The notes beneath the pieces were generated by a model. The model was not told where the DNA came from. It searched no databases and saw only the letters and a list, made by a program, of their open reading frames with translations. Shown here in pieces: positions 1 to 8,861 of a DNA stretch of 64,000 nucleotides. The first letter of the stretch is position 1. Each line of letters opens with the position of its first letter. Position numbers and translations under genes: made by a program. This DNA comes from Arcicella rosea (GTDB lineage: Bacteria > Bacteroidota > Bacteroidia > Cytophagales > Spirosomataceae), in NCBI RefSeq assembly GCF_040543805.1, contig NZ_JBEUMS010000015.1, positions 1 through 64,000 of the forward strand, in the 5' to 3' direction.

Positions 1-23
1 ATTTGAAGACAGAATTTCACAAG

Positions 24-69
24 TTGATTTATTGAGTTAGGGGGCTAGCCCCCTAACTCAATAAATCAA
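24..69. repeat. 46-bp perfect palindrome
   Basis: Every base from 24 to 69 pairs with its partner around a centre at 46/47 (core GGGGGCTAGCCCCC), with no spacer. It lies just past the stop of the leftward gene ending at 122. It could act as a transcription terminator or a cruciform, but there is no T tail, so the role is inference. Another perfect palindrome, also 46 bp but of different sequence, lies at 2952-2997. Confidence 0.8.
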
Positions 70-121
70 ATGACACAGTTTAATGAACACTCCCCATCCT
101 ATCAGTCATGCCATTAGTGGC

Positions 122-1096
122 TTACTTCAACCCATATTTCAAATCCAAACTATCTCTTAAAGGTAAATCTGTTACGTTGTGTTTTGTCCAATAGTCAGTC
201 ATGATTGTTTTCTTTAAAGTAGCTTTGCTCATTAAAGATTTTCCTTTGCTAATGTTTGTCTCTGTCCAACCCATAATTTTATACGGAAATGCTTCTTGAA
301 AAATAATTTCTACAGAACGCTTCTTTTCAGGATAATCAAGACTAAATACTTTCAGTTTTTTCTCGCTAAAATCTGTTCCTGTATAATCTTTTAAGCTTGC
401 ATTAGCTTGAAGTACTGCGGGCAATTGATGTCTCAATCGACAATAAGTAAAACTTGGAATAATTTTAATTTCACCCGTTGGTAAACTTTCAGGATTAAGA
501 CGAATTTTATTCCAAATTTCATCTTCTAAAAGCACTCTTTCTAATGCTATATCTTCTTGTACTTCTTTCTCAAAATAGCTTTTCCCTTCTATTTGATAAG
601 CTCTGTCTCGATTATTCAATTGTAAATAAGCCATTCCGCACCATTCTTGTACAGAAGTAGCTACTTTTAAAGCATGAGGAAAAGCTTTAGTATCAACTGG
701 CGAAAACACAGAAGTCATCACAGAATAATCATAAATTCCAGTCAGGAACTTTTCGATAAAATTTACTTTTAATACATTGGTAGCGGCTTCTTTATTATCA
801 GATTCTAGTTTTACTTGTTTATCCGTTCTGAAATCTTCGGTAACAAAAACTAACACAGCTTCTCCCGGGCAAATTTGTCCGTAACGGTCTTTTTCTAAAG
901 TATAACTACTGATTTCGGCTTTGCCTTTGTACCAATAATTGGCAAAAGTTTTGTCTGAAGCCGTCGGCATTGCCAAGGAAGGAAGTACAGTTTTGGCTGG
1001 TTCTTGTTGATAAACGGTTGCACCTTTTGCAAAAGCAAAAACGACCGCTAGCGTGACACAAATGGCTAAAAAATTATTTCTGATGAAGTGATTCAT
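122..1096 (-). CDS. Exported conserved protein of unknown function (often labelled septum formation inhibitor Maf)
   Basis: 324 residues with a hydrophobic N-terminal signal or anchor (about residues 8-26), then a soluble domain. Recognisable family blocks include SVQEWCG, SYFEKE, LEDEIWNKIR and LPTGEI. From memory, Bacteroidota homologues with these blocks often carry the database name septum formation inhibitor Maf, but none of the Maf nucleotide pyrophosphatase signatures is visible and the protein is exported, so that name looks wrong. Function unknown. It is a lone leftward gene, divergent from the amidohydrolase at 1237, with about 140 bp between them for two promoters. Confidence 0.8.
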   Translation of the reverse strand: MNHFIRNNFLAICVTLAVVFAFAKGATVYQQEPAKTVLPSLAMPTASDKTFANYWYKGKAEISSYTLEKDRYGQICPGEAVLVFVTEDFRTDKQVKLESDNKEAATNVLKVNFIEKFLTGIYDYSVMTSVFSPVDTKAFPHALKVATSVQEWCGMAYLQLNNRDRAYQIEGKSYFEKEVQEDIALERVLLEDEIWNKIRLNPESLPTGEIKIIPSFTYCRLRHQLPAVLQANASLKDYTGTDFSEKKLKVFSLDYPEKKRSVEIIFQEAFPYKIMGWTETNISKGKSLMSKATLKKTIMTDYWTKHNVTDLPLRDSLDLKYGLK

Positions 1097-1236
1097 ACAA
1101 TAGAAATTTCAAAGATTGAAATGAGATTCAATTTACACATTTTAGATAAATTCCGTATCTTAGAAAAAGAATAAACGTGGTATCGTTTTAGGTACTTACT
1201 AATCTAAATTATCAACATTCATCAAACATTCAAACC

Positions 1237-2862
1237 ATGAAAAAACATTTATCAAGTTTCCTTACTTGTTGTTTATTAATCTTTTCTCTAACATCCATCG
1301 CACAAATTGAAAAAGCACCTCCACGAGCTGAAGGCGAAGGACAATTCAACCGCATGATTATCAGAGGAGTAAATCTAGTCAACGGAACAGGTTCGCCGAT
1401 GCAAGGACCTTGTGATATAGTTGTCGAGAAAAATAAAATTGTAGAAATAAAAGTAGTAGGTTATCCAGGCGTTCCGATTGACCCCAAAAGTCGCCCAAAA
1501 CTCAACCCAGGCGATAAAGAATTAGATTGCACAGGCATGTATATGTTGCCCGGTTTTGTAGATATGCACGGACATATTGGTGGAAAATCGCAAGGAACAC
1601 CCGCAGAATATGTCTATAAATTATGGCTTGGACATGGTATCACCACCATTCGTGACCCATCGGCAGGAAATGGATTGGATTGGGTTTTAGAACAAAAAGC
1701 AAAATCATTAAAAAATGAAATTACTGCACCAAGAATCTTAGCTTATACAGCATTTGGAATGGGTGCAAAAGAAACTATTTCAACCGCAGAACAAGCAAAA
1801 GCTTGGGTAGAAGAAAATGCTAAAAAGGGAGCTGATGGTATTAAATTTTTTGGTGCAAGACCAGAAGTAATCGAAACAGCTATTAAAAGAAATAAAGAAT
1901 TGGGTTTACGTTCAGCTTATCATCATGCACAAGTAGATGTGGCTCGTTGGAATGTGTTGAATTCTGCTAGAGCGGGACTTACTTCAATGGAACATTGGTA
2001 TGGTTTGCCAGAAGCACTTTTTGAAAACCAAACGATTCAGGATTATCCAGCCGATTATAATTATAGCAACGAGCAAAATCGTTTTGAAGAAGCAGGGAAA
2101 TTGTGGAAACAAGCTGCCAAACCGGGTTCAAAACGTTGGAATGAAGTAATGGATGAATTGTTGAAATTGGATTTCACCATCGACCCAACTTTTAATATTT
2201 ATGAAGCCAATCGTGAGTTAATGTTAGCTCGTCGCTCAGAATGGCATGAAGAATACACCATGCCACAATTATGGCGTTTTTATCAGCCTTCGAGAGTTTC
2301 TCATGGTTCGTATTGGCAAGAATGGGGAACTGAGCAAGAAGTGCAATGGAAAGAAAATTATAAACTTTGGATGGCATTTATCAATGAATATAAAAATAGA
2401 GGAGGCAGAGTAACGGCGGGTTCAGATTCAGGCTTTATTTTTCAGTTATATGGTTTTGCTTACATCCGTGAATTAGAATTATTGCGTGAAGCAGGTTTTC
2501 ATCCTTTAGAAGTAATTCGTGCGGCCAGCTTAAAAGGTGCTGAAGCTTTAGGAATGGCAGATAAAATTGGCAGTATTGAAGTAGGGAAATTAGCAGATAT
2601 GGTGATTTTAGAAGAAAATCCGTTAAAAAATCTAAAAAATCTTTACGGAACGGGCGCAATCAGATTAACAGAAAACAACGAAGTAATACGTGTCGGCGGT
2701 GTAAAATACACGATAAAAGATGGTGTAATTTATGATGCAAAAAAATTATTAGAAGACGTCCGTAAAATTGTAGCTGATGCGAAGAAAAAAGAAAACTTCG
2801 AGATTTTCCAACCTGGATTAGAGAAAAAAACAGGTTCAAAAGTACAAGGGACGAAAGAGTAA
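1237..2862 (+). CDS. Secreted amidohydrolase family protein (imidazolonepropionase/prolidase-like)
   Basis: 541 residues with a signal peptide ending near IAQ (residue 23). The amidohydrolase fold is shown by the N-terminal beta-sandwich strand, the metal-binding HGH at residues 111-113 inside LPGFVDMHGH, a later YHHAQVD block, EHWYG, the C-terminal metal aspartate in TAGSDSGF, and the closing ADMVILEENPL strand. Family members hydrolyse cyclic amides or dipeptides in the periplasm; the substrate cannot be read from sequence. A Lys-rich tail of about 40 residues follows the domain. The gene stands alone and ends at two strong palindromes. Confidence 0.9.
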   Translation: MKKHLSSFLTCCLLIFSLTSIAQIEKAPPRAEGEGQFNRMIIRGVNLVNGTGSPMQGPCDIVVEKNKIVEIKVVGYPGVPIDPKSRPKLNPGDKELDCTGMYMLPGFVDMHGHIGGKSQGTPAEYVYKLWLGHGITTIRDPSAGNGLDWVLEQKAKSLKNEITAPRILAYTAFGMGAKETISTAEQAKAWVEENAKKGADGIKFFGARPEVIETAIKRNKELGLRSAYHHAQVDVARWNVLNSARAGLTSMEHWYGLPEALFENQTIQDYPADYNYSNEQNRFEEAGKLWKQAAKPGSKRWNEVMDELLKLDFTIDPTFNIYEANRELMLARRSEWHEEYTMPQLWRFYQPSRVSHGSYWQEWGTEQEVQWKENYKLWMAFINEYKNRGGRVTAGSDSGFIFQLYGFAYIRELELLREAGFHPLEVIRAASLKGAEALGMADKIGSIEVGKLADMVILEENPLKNLKNLYGTGAIRLTENNEVIRVGGVKYTIKDGVIYDAKKLLEDVRKIVADAKKKENFEIFQPGLEKKTGSKVQGTKE

Positions 2863-2951
2863 GAGGTTGTTTAAAATAAGGTCAGACTCATCATAAGATA
2901 GTTATTACAAGCATTAAAACTTATGCTTGTATCCTTCAGCTTCCTCAATTT

Positions 2952-2997
2952 ATTTTCCAATTAGCTGGCGAATTAATTCGCCAGCTAATTGGAAAAT
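2952..2997. repeat. 46-bp perfect palindrome in convergent gap
   Basis: All 46 bases pair around a centre at 2974/2975 (core GCGAATTAATTCGC). It sits between the converging amidohydrolase and def genes, 18 bp before a second palindrome. No T tract follows, so it is not a classic terminator by itself. Confidence 0.8.
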
Positions 2998-3014
2998 CAC
3001 AAAAGTTTAAACAG

Positions 3015-3064
3015 TTTCCATAAAAAAGCACTTGATTAGCTAATCAAGTGCTTTTTTATGGAAA
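3015..3064. terminator. Bidirectional terminator, 50-bp perfect palindrome
   Basis: The arms AAAAAAGCACTTGATTAG and its complement meet at 3039/3040, giving a GC-containing stem with A and T tracts on both flanks. That is the form of a two-way intrinsic terminator for the converging amidohydrolase and def genes. Pairing is perfect over 50 bp including flanking TTTCCA/TGGAAA. Confidence 0.8.
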
Positions 3065-3077
3065 GGACTGTAAACAA

Positions 3078-3656
3078 TTACTTCGGAAACTTCATTTTAT
3101 AATCTACCTTGATATTTCCTTTAGTAATATTAGCAAGCTTGTTTTTCAACATTCTCTTTTTCACAGGACTTAAATGGTCGGTGAAAAGAATTCCATCTAT
3201 ATGGTCGTACTCGTGTTGAATAATGCGTGCTGCCAAACCCTCGTACTCTTCAATATGTTCCTTGAAATCAACATCTACGTACTTGATTTTTACATATTCA
3301 GGACGATAAACATCTTCACGGATATTTGGAATCGACAAACAGCCTTCTTCAAAAGCCCATTCGTCGCCATCTTCTTCCAAAATTTCAGCATTAATAAATA
3401 CTTTTTTGAAATCTACTAAAGAAGGGTCTTTGTCTCGTTCGTCTAAATCTTCACCTTCATTAAACGGGCGACCGTCCACCACAAACATTCTGATAGCCAT
3501 GCCAATTTGCGGAGCAGCCAAACCTACACCAGAAGCATTGTACATGGTTTCAAACATATCTTCTGATAATTTCTTAACATCAATTGAGCCTTTTTCTATA
3601 TCAACGGCAACTTTTCTTAGAACGGAATCACCGTAGGCAACTATAGGATAAATCAT
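3078..3656 (-). CDS. def: Peptide deformylase
   Basis: 192 residues from the start MIYPIVAYGD. It removes the formyl group from the initiator methionine of nascent proteins in the cytoplasm. All three deformylase motifs are present: GVGLAAPQIG, EEGCLSIP with the metal Cys, and QHEYDHIDG with the two metal His and the catalytic Glu. An in-frame extension to 3731 exists, but homologues begin at MIYPI and a promoter-like box lies at 3731-3738, so 3656 is the better start. Length fits the family. Confidence 0.96.
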   Translation of the reverse strand: MIYPIVAYGDSVLRKVAVDIEKGSIDVKKLSEDMFETMYNASGVGLAAPQIGMAIRMFVVDGRPFNEGEDLDERDKDPSLVDFKKVFINAEILEEDGDEWAFEEGCLSIPNIREDVYRPEYVKIKYVDVDFKEHIEEYEGLAARIIQHEYDHIDGILFTDHLSPVKKRMLKNKLANITKGNIKVDYKMKFPK

Positions 3657-3730
3657 TTTCTGTATTTTCTGAATTCGGCAAAACATCGCCGATTGGTTAT
3701 GTATGTGATTGACTTTCGCAAATCTTTCCA

Positions 3731-3738
3731 CAAAGTTA
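3731..3738 (-). promoter_or_regulatory. Promoter -7 box for def
   Basis: On the minus strand this reads TAACTTTG, matching the Bacteroidota TAnnTTTG element, about 75 bp before the def start. No clear -33 TTG lies at the usual distance. Confidence 0.4.
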
Positions 3739-3748
3739 CAGAAAAGGT

Positions 3749-5248
3749 TTATTTTTTCTTTCTTCGTTGTAAGGCTTCCTTGTTCGGAATGGTATGTTTT
3801 TCTAAAATTTGCTTTTTTGAGGCTTTTACTTCATCTGTTTTGCGGTGTCCCCATATTCGTTCTTTGGCGATTTTGGTGTTTTCTTCAAAATTGATAAGTG
3901 GCAAAGGATAATCCACATTGAGATGAAAACCGTAAAAATCTTGTTCCAAGTTCGTCATTTTCCAAGGTTCGTGGATGTATGCCAAAGGACAATTCTTTAA
4001 TTCTGGAAGCCATTGTTTGATAAAAATACCTTCGGGGTCATGTTCTTGAGATTGTTTGATAGGATTATACATCCGAACCGTATTAATGCCTGTAACACCC
4101 GCTTGCATCTGGATTTGTGGATAATGAATGCCCGGCTCGAAGTCTAAAAACAATCTTGCCAAATGTAACGCTCCTTCTTTCCAATGCTGAAAAAGTTGAT
4201 GAGTAAGTACCGAAACCAACATAGCACGCATCCTAAAATTAAGATAACCTGTTTCAATTAAACAACGCATACAAGCATCTACCAATGGAAAACCAGTTCT
4301 GCCTTCAGCCCAAGCCTTAAAAAAATCATCATTTTCAGCAATCAGTAACGAATCGTAGCCACGATTGAGATTTTCAAACTCCATTCGTTCTTCCATTTCA
4401 AACTTTTGGATAAAATGACAATGCCAACGTAATCTTGAACCAAAATTATCCAACTGCCACTTGAGTGTTGGATTTGCCTTTGAAGCCTTTGTTTGAGCTT
4501 GATAAATTTGTCGAATACTGATACAGCCCCAAGCAATATAAGGCGAAAGCCGACTACAGCCTTTGCGAGAAGCCAAAGGTTTTGAGAGCGATTTTGCATA
4601 ATTTTTTACTCTTTCGTTCAGAAAAGAATTAAGGTAGCGATAAGCAAAACTTTCTCCTCCAGGTTGTTGTGCTTTATTGAAAGTATAGTCTTTGAAAAGT
4701 ATTGCAGGATTGTTAATTGCTTGAATGGGCAAATCTTCTGGTAATTTCAAATTTGATTCTATGTTATTGAAATCAGCTTCTGCCAATGGCTTACTCATAT
4801 ATTGATGCCATTCTTTTACCCAGTTTTCACGATTGTGTTTGCCTCTCACTACGCCATTGTTCTGAAATTCCAGCCAAGTAATTTGCTCTTGTTTACAGAA
4901 AGCACTTACGGCTTTGTCTCGGTCATAAGTAATTTTAAGCCCTGTTTCTTGGTGTGAAAAGATTTTATGAATCGTTTCTTTTTTGTGCAAAGTTTCCAAG
5001 TAAGGAAGTATTTCTCCATGAATAATTTTAATAGAAAGTTGCGGATGAATACTTTGTAATTGTTTGTTCAAATCCCGTAAAGCTTCCCAAACAATTTGCC
5101 AATGTCTGGCTGAATAATGGGCATCTTGCATCACAGAAGGTTCAAAACAATAAAGCATCAAAAGCGGTTTTTTACCCGCCAATGCTTCTTTCAATGCTTC
5201 GTTATCTCTCAAACGAAGGTCACGTTTAAACCACAAGATATTGATCAC
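3749..5248 (-). CDS. Cryptochrome/deoxyribodipyrimidine photolyase family protein
   Basis: 499 residues. The N-terminal antenna-binding Rossmann domain starts INILWFKRDLRLRDNEAL, and the C-terminal FAD-binding domain includes RKGCSRLSPYIAWG, TGFPLVDACMR and NTVRMYNPIKQS. Family I photolyases repair UV-induced pyrimidine dimers with blue light; some members are photoreceptors, and sequence alone does not separate these roles. It is distinct from the cryptochrome DASH gene at 39926. Its start lies 112 bp from the divergent TatD gene. Confidence 0.9.
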   Translation of the reverse strand: MINILWFKRDLRLRDNEALKEALAGKKPLLMLYCFEPSVMQDAHYSARHWQIVWEALRDLNKQLQSIHPQLSIKIIHGEILPYLETLHKKETIHKIFSHQETGLKITYDRDKAVSAFCKQEQITWLEFQNNGVVRGKHNRENWVKEWHQYMSKPLAEADFNNIESNLKLPEDLPIQAINNPAILFKDYTFNKAQQPGGESFAYRYLNSFLNERVKNYAKSLSKPLASRKGCSRLSPYIAWGCISIRQIYQAQTKASKANPTLKWQLDNFGSRLRWHCHFIQKFEMEERMEFENLNRGYDSLLIAENDDFFKAWAEGRTGFPLVDACMRCLIETGYLNFRMRAMLVSVLTHQLFQHWKEGALHLARLFLDFEPGIHYPQIQMQAGVTGINTVRMYNPIKQSQEHDPEGIFIKQWLPELKNCPLAYIHEPWKMTNLEQDFYGFHLNVDYPLPLINFEENTKIAKERIWGHRKTDEVKASKKQILEKHTIPNKEALQRRKKK

Positions 5249-5293
5249 TTATTTTGATAGGACATTTGAGTACTTTATAAATCTTGAAAGGAG

Positions 5294-5301
5294 TATATTT
5301 G
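5294..5301 (+). promoter_or_regulatory. Promoter -7 box upstream of tatD-like gene
   Basis: TATATTTG fits TAnnTTTG; a TTTG at 5265-5268 lies 25 bp upstream, slightly farther than usual. It would drive the TatD-pyrophosphatase pair starting at 5361. Confidence 0.45.
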
Positions 5302-5360
5302 TTTTGAGAATGAGTTTTAATTTATAAAATCATTAAATAAAAGCTTTAAACTAATCTCCA

Positions 5361-6035
5361 ATGCCCATCTATCTCAACATTCACACACATCAAACTTCCA
5401 CAGAAAAAGATATTTTGAGTATTATTAATGCTCAAACCGCTTCGGGTTGGATGGATATAGCTGTGGGGAAATTTTCGGTAGGTTTACATCCTTGGTATAT
5501 AAAGCCTGAAAATATTGATGAGGATTTTGTCCAATTAGAAGAATTAGCTCGCCAACCAAATGTTTTAGCCATTGGCGAATGTGGCTTGGATAGATTGATA
5601 GATTTGGATATGAGTTTTCAAGAAGAAGTATTTATTAGACAAATTCGTTTGGCAGAAACTTTACAAAAACCAGTGATTATCCATTGTGTAAAGGCATTTT
5701 CAGAATTGATTATGTTGAAAAAAAAGTTAAAACCAAGCATTCCAATGATTGTGCACGGTTTTAATAACAATGCTCAGATTTGTCGGCAATTGGTAAATCA
5801 TCAGTTTTATCTTTCCTTAGGAAGCGCTTTATTGAATTCCGAATCCAATGCGAGTAAAAACATTTTAACTATCCCAATTCAGCAGTTATTTTTAGAAACA
5901 GACGACAAAAATTGCTTTATTTCGACTATATTTGCCCATGCTTCAACCTATTTAACAGAGCCTGTTGAAGTTTTACAAGAACAAATATTACAAAATTTCA
6001 AAAGAGTAGTAAGTGCCGATTCGAGCGTGGTATGA
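5361..6035 (+). CDS. TatD family metal-dependent hydrolase
   Basis: 224 residues, a short TatD-type TIM barrel. Metal ligands and family blocks are visible: HTH at residues 8-10, GLHPWY, the Glu in GECGLD, IIHCVKAF, VHGF and LETDD near the end. TatD enzymes are metal-dependent DNases or hydrolases. The stop codon overlaps the ATG of the pyrophosphatase gene (ATGA at 6032), so the two are translationally coupled. Confidence 0.88.
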   Translation: MPIYLNIHTHQTSTEKDILSIINAQTASGWMDIAVGKFSVGLHPWYIKPENIDEDFVQLEELARQPNVLAIGECGLDRLIDLDMSFQEEVFIRQIRLAETLQKPVIIHCVKAFSELIMLKKKLKPSIPMIVHGFNNNAQICRQLVNHQFYLSLGSALLNSESNASKNILTIPIQQLFLETDDKNCFISTIFAHASTYLTEPVEVLQEQILQNFKRVVSADSSVV

Positions 6036-6742
6036 AAAAAACATCAAGAGTAAAAAAACCGGTTGAGAAAGTGATTAAAACAGGTATTCCTCACACACCA
6101 CCATCCATCCACTACCAACCAATTAGTATGCAAAGAAACTTTTATAAAGCCCATCCATGGCATGGCATCCAAATTGGAGATGAAATGCCCAAAATCGTAA
6201 CAGCTTTCATCGAGATTGTATCGACTGATACTGTAAAATACGAAATCGACAAAGAGACTGGTTATTTGAAAATCGACCGTCCTCAAAAATTCTCTAACAT
6301 CGTTCCTGCTCTTTACGGTTTTCTTCCTCAAACTTATTGTGGAGAAATCACGGCTCAGTTTGCTCGTGAGCAATCTGGAAAAGAAATCGAAAAAGGTGAC
6401 GGTGACCCATTGGATATTTTGGTTCTCTCTGAACGTACTATTACTCATGGTGATATTATCTGTCAGGCGATTCCAATCGGTGGAATTAGAATGATTGATA
6501 AAGGAGAAGCAGATGATAAAATCATCGCAGTATTGAAAGGCGATTCAATGTACGGTGGCTGGACAGACATTTCGCAATGTCCAAAACCTATCATCGACCG
6601 TTTGGTCCACTACTTCTTGACTTACAAAAATATTCCTGGAGAAGAAAAAGTAGCTGTTGATATTGATGAGGTTTACGGTGCAGAAGTAGCTCACCAAATT
6701 ATCTTAAAATCAAGAGAAGACTACCGTAACTTGGTAGGATAA
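6032..6742 (+). CDS. ppa: Inorganic pyrophosphatase, family I
   Basis: 236 residues. It hydrolyses pyrophosphate to two phosphates, pulling biosynthetic reactions forward. The family I signature DGDPLDILVL is present, with YEIDKETG and LYGFLPQTYCG before it and DDKIIAVLKGD after it. The first 32 residues are basic and unlike the family, so a second in-frame ATG at 6128 (MQRNFYKAHPWHG) is a serious alternative start; the longer form is kept because it couples to the upstream stop. Confidence 0.93.
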   Translation: MKKTSRVKKPVEKVIKTGIPHTPPSIHYQPISMQRNFYKAHPWHGIQIGDEMPKIVTAFIEIVSTDTVKYEIDKETGYLKIDRPQKFSNIVPALYGFLPQTYCGEITAQFAREQSGKEIEKGDGDPLDILVLSERTITHGDIICQAIPIGGIRMIDKGEADDKIIAVLKGDSMYGGWTDISQCPKPIIDRLVHYFLTYKNIPGEEKVAVDIDEVYGAEVAHQIILKSREDYRNLVG

Positions 6743-6895
6743 TATTTGATTTGAAAATTTGAGGATTTGAAGATTTGAAAATTATAAGTACGAAGGAAGA
6801 TTAAAGAAATCTCACATTTATACTTTACAACATTTTCAAATTTTCAAATCTCCAAATTTTCAAATATATAATTTTCAAATCCTCAAATTTTCAAA
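6743..6895. repeat. Inverted word array (GATTTGAAAATTTGAGG type) filling ppa/rimO gap
   Basis: The left arm (6747-6784) repeats GATTTGAAAATTTGAGG-like words. The right arm (6830-6895) carries the complement (CCTCAAATTTTCAAAT), with a 24-bp stretch matching at 23 positions. It fills the gap from the ppa stop to the rimO stop exactly and would fold into a long AU-rich hairpin. Confidence 0.7.
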
Positions 6896-8206
6896 TTAAG
6901 CAACCACTTCCCCGTACAAATCAAACTCCTCTGCACGATTTACTTTTACATTTGCAAAATCACCCAAACGTACATATTGTGTAGCAGGAACTAATACTTC
7001 GTTATCTACTTCTGGTGAATCAAATTGTGTTCTTCCAATAAAGTATCCTCCTTCTTTTCTGTCGAATAATACTTTGTAAGTATTTCCGATTCTGTTCTGG
7101 TTCAATTCCATTGAAATATCTTGTTGTAAAGCCATGATTTCGTCGGCACGTTCTTGTTTTACTTCTGCAGGAACATCATCTTCAAATGAATGTGAATGCG
7201 TATCGTCTTCATGCGAATAAGTAAAAACACCCAAACGGTCGAAACGCATTTTTTCAACAAACTGATACGTTTCTTCAAAATCTGCTTCGGTTTCTCCAGG
7301 ATGACCCGAAATTAAAGTTGTTCTTAAAGCAATTTCAGGTACTTTATCACGAATGGCATTGATTAAATCTTCGGTTTTTTCACGAGTAATTCCACGACGC
7401 ATTCTTTTCAATACTTCTGTAGAACCACTTTGTAAAGGCATATCCAAGTACTTACAAATGTTTGGATATTTCGCCATTGTGTCTAAAACATCCATCGGAA
7501 ACCCTGCTGGATAAGCGTATTGCAAACGAATCCAATCAAGTCCTTCAATGTCAGCAAATTGCTCTAACAATTCTGAAAGATTACGTTTTTTATAAATGTC
7601 TAATCCGTAATACGTTAAATCTTGGGCAATCAAAATCAATTCTTTTGTACCACGTTTTACCAAGGATTTTGCTTCAACTACTAAATCTTCAATAGAACGA
7701 GAAACGTGTCCGCCACGCATCAAAGGAATTGCACAGAAAGAACATGGACGATCGCAACCTTCCGCAATTTTCAAATAAGCATAATGCGTTGGCGTGGTCA
7801 ATAAACGTTCGCCAATTAATTCGTGTTTGTAGTCTGCTTTTAGCGTTTTTAGCAAACGAGGCAATTCGTTTGTGCCAAAAAAAGCATCAACTGCTGGAAT
7901 TTCTGCCTCTAATTCATCTTTATATCGGTGCGACAAACAACCCGTAACATACAATTTATCAATAATACCCGATTCTTTGGCATCAACATACCTCAAAATT
8001 GTATCAATAGATTCTTGCTTGGCATTATCAATAAATCCACAAGTATTTACAATCACAACGTTTGCATCATCCTTTTTAGATTCGTGTGTAACATTCATGC
8101 CATTGCCTTTCAATTGCGTGTAAATTACTTCCGAATCCACCAAGTTTTTACTACAACCCAGCGTTACGATGTTTACTTTATTCTTACGTAATGTTTTAGT
8201 TTTCAT
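6896..8206 (-). CDS. rimO: Ribosomal protein S12 methylthiotransferase RimO
   Basis: 436 residues. It adds a methylthio group to an aspartate of ribosomal protein S12, using two 4Fe-4S clusters. The N-terminal UPF0004 domain has its three cysteines in TLGCSKNLVDSE, NTCGFI and TGCLSHRY. The radical SAM CxxxCxxC sits in GCDRPCSFCAIPLMRGG, and a TRAM domain closes the protein. LGCSKNLVDSE favours RimO over MiaB. Length is normal. Confidence 0.96.
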   Translation of the reverse strand: MKTKTLRKNKVNIVTLGCSKNLVDSEVIYTQLKGNGMNVTHESKKDDANVVIVNTCGFIDNAKQESIDTILRYVDAKESGIIDKLYVTGCLSHRYKDELEAEIPAVDAFFGTNELPRLLKTLKADYKHELIGERLLTTPTHYAYLKIAEGCDRPCSFCAIPLMRGGHVSRSIEDLVVEAKSLVKRGTKELILIAQDLTYYGLDIYKKRNLSELLEQFADIEGLDWIRLQYAYPAGFPMDVLDTMAKYPNICKYLDMPLQSGSTEVLKRMRRGITREKTEDLINAIRDKVPEIALRTTLISGHPGETEADFEETYQFVEKMRFDRLGVFTYSHEDDTHSHSFEDDVPAEVKQERADEIMALQQDISMELNQNRIGNTYKVLFDRKEGGYFIGRTQFDSPEVDNEVLVPATQYVRLGDFANVKVNRAEEFDLYGEVVA

Positions 8207-8362
8207 TTCAAGAAGCCCAAAATTTGATGGGAAATTTTATGTGCTTTAGCACATGTTATCTGTTATTGATAATTCTAAATTTTGAACAAGTTAGAATTAG
8301 CCTGCAATTTACAACAAAATTTTTCAGCATTAAGCTTTGAAGAGAGTGCTTCTATTTTTTCT

Positions 8363-8395
8363 TTTGAATTGGAAGTGATTCGAGAAGTATTTTTG
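8363..8395 (+). promoter_or_regulatory. Bacteroidota-type promoter upstream of small gene
   Basis: TTTG (8363-8366), 21 bp, then TATTTTTG (8388-8395), which fits the -33/-7 consensus well. A second -7 box, TAAATTTG, lies at 8448-8455. Either could serve the small gene at 8533. Confidence 0.55.
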
Positions 8396-8532
8396 CTATT
8401 TCAGAAATTACCAAAGAAATGAAAATACCTTGTTTCATTTTTAGTAGTAAATTTGTCATTCCAAAAAATATAAGGGCTTTTGATTGGCATAATCAATCCA
8501 AAATCCACCATCCCAATTCCCAAATAAAAATC

Positions 8533-8748
8533 ATGGATTTCAATTTCAAACAATATCACATGCGTTCAATCAATGCTGCTTCGGCAGAAGAACGTGCAGC
8601 CATCAATCAAGAATTAAAAGATTTTTACGCTTCATTGAATGAAGAAGATAAAAAAACATTCAATACGCAATTACAAACCTTTATTGCCAGAGAAATGGGT
8701 CGTTTGAAAACGGATTATGAAGCGATTAAGCAGGGAACACAGAATTAG
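8533..8748 (+). CDS. Small conserved-looking cytoplasmic protein, unknown function
   Basis: 71 residues from MDFNFKQYHM. It is highly charged and predicted helical (SAEERAAINQELKDFY, NEEDKKTFN), has no signal peptide and no motif I can name. An in-frame ATG at 8419 would add 38 residues that look like untranslated leader (poor composition, inside the promoter region), so the shorter form is preferred. The gene ends at an inverted word array. Confidence 0.65.
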   Translation: MDFNFKQYHMRSINAASAEERAAINQELKDFYASLNEEDKKTFNTQLQTFIAREMGRLKTDYEAIKQGTQN

Positions 8749-8861
8749 CTGTGAGCAGTCAGCTATGAGCTATGAGCTATGAGCTATGAGCGTTTAGCTT
8801 TGAGTTTTATTATAATCTATGGGTCTGTCTTAAAAAAGCTCATTGCTCAAAGCTTACAGCT
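8749..8861. repeat. Inverted word array (GAGCTATGAGCT type)
   Basis: The left arm (8749-8805) repeats GAGCTATGAGC four times after GTGAGCAGTCAGC. The right arm (8836-8861) holds the complement (AGCTCATTGCTCAAAGCTTACAGC). It starts immediately after one stop codon and its right end touches the stop codon of the converging gene. The central 30 bp are AT-rich. Confidence 0.65.
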
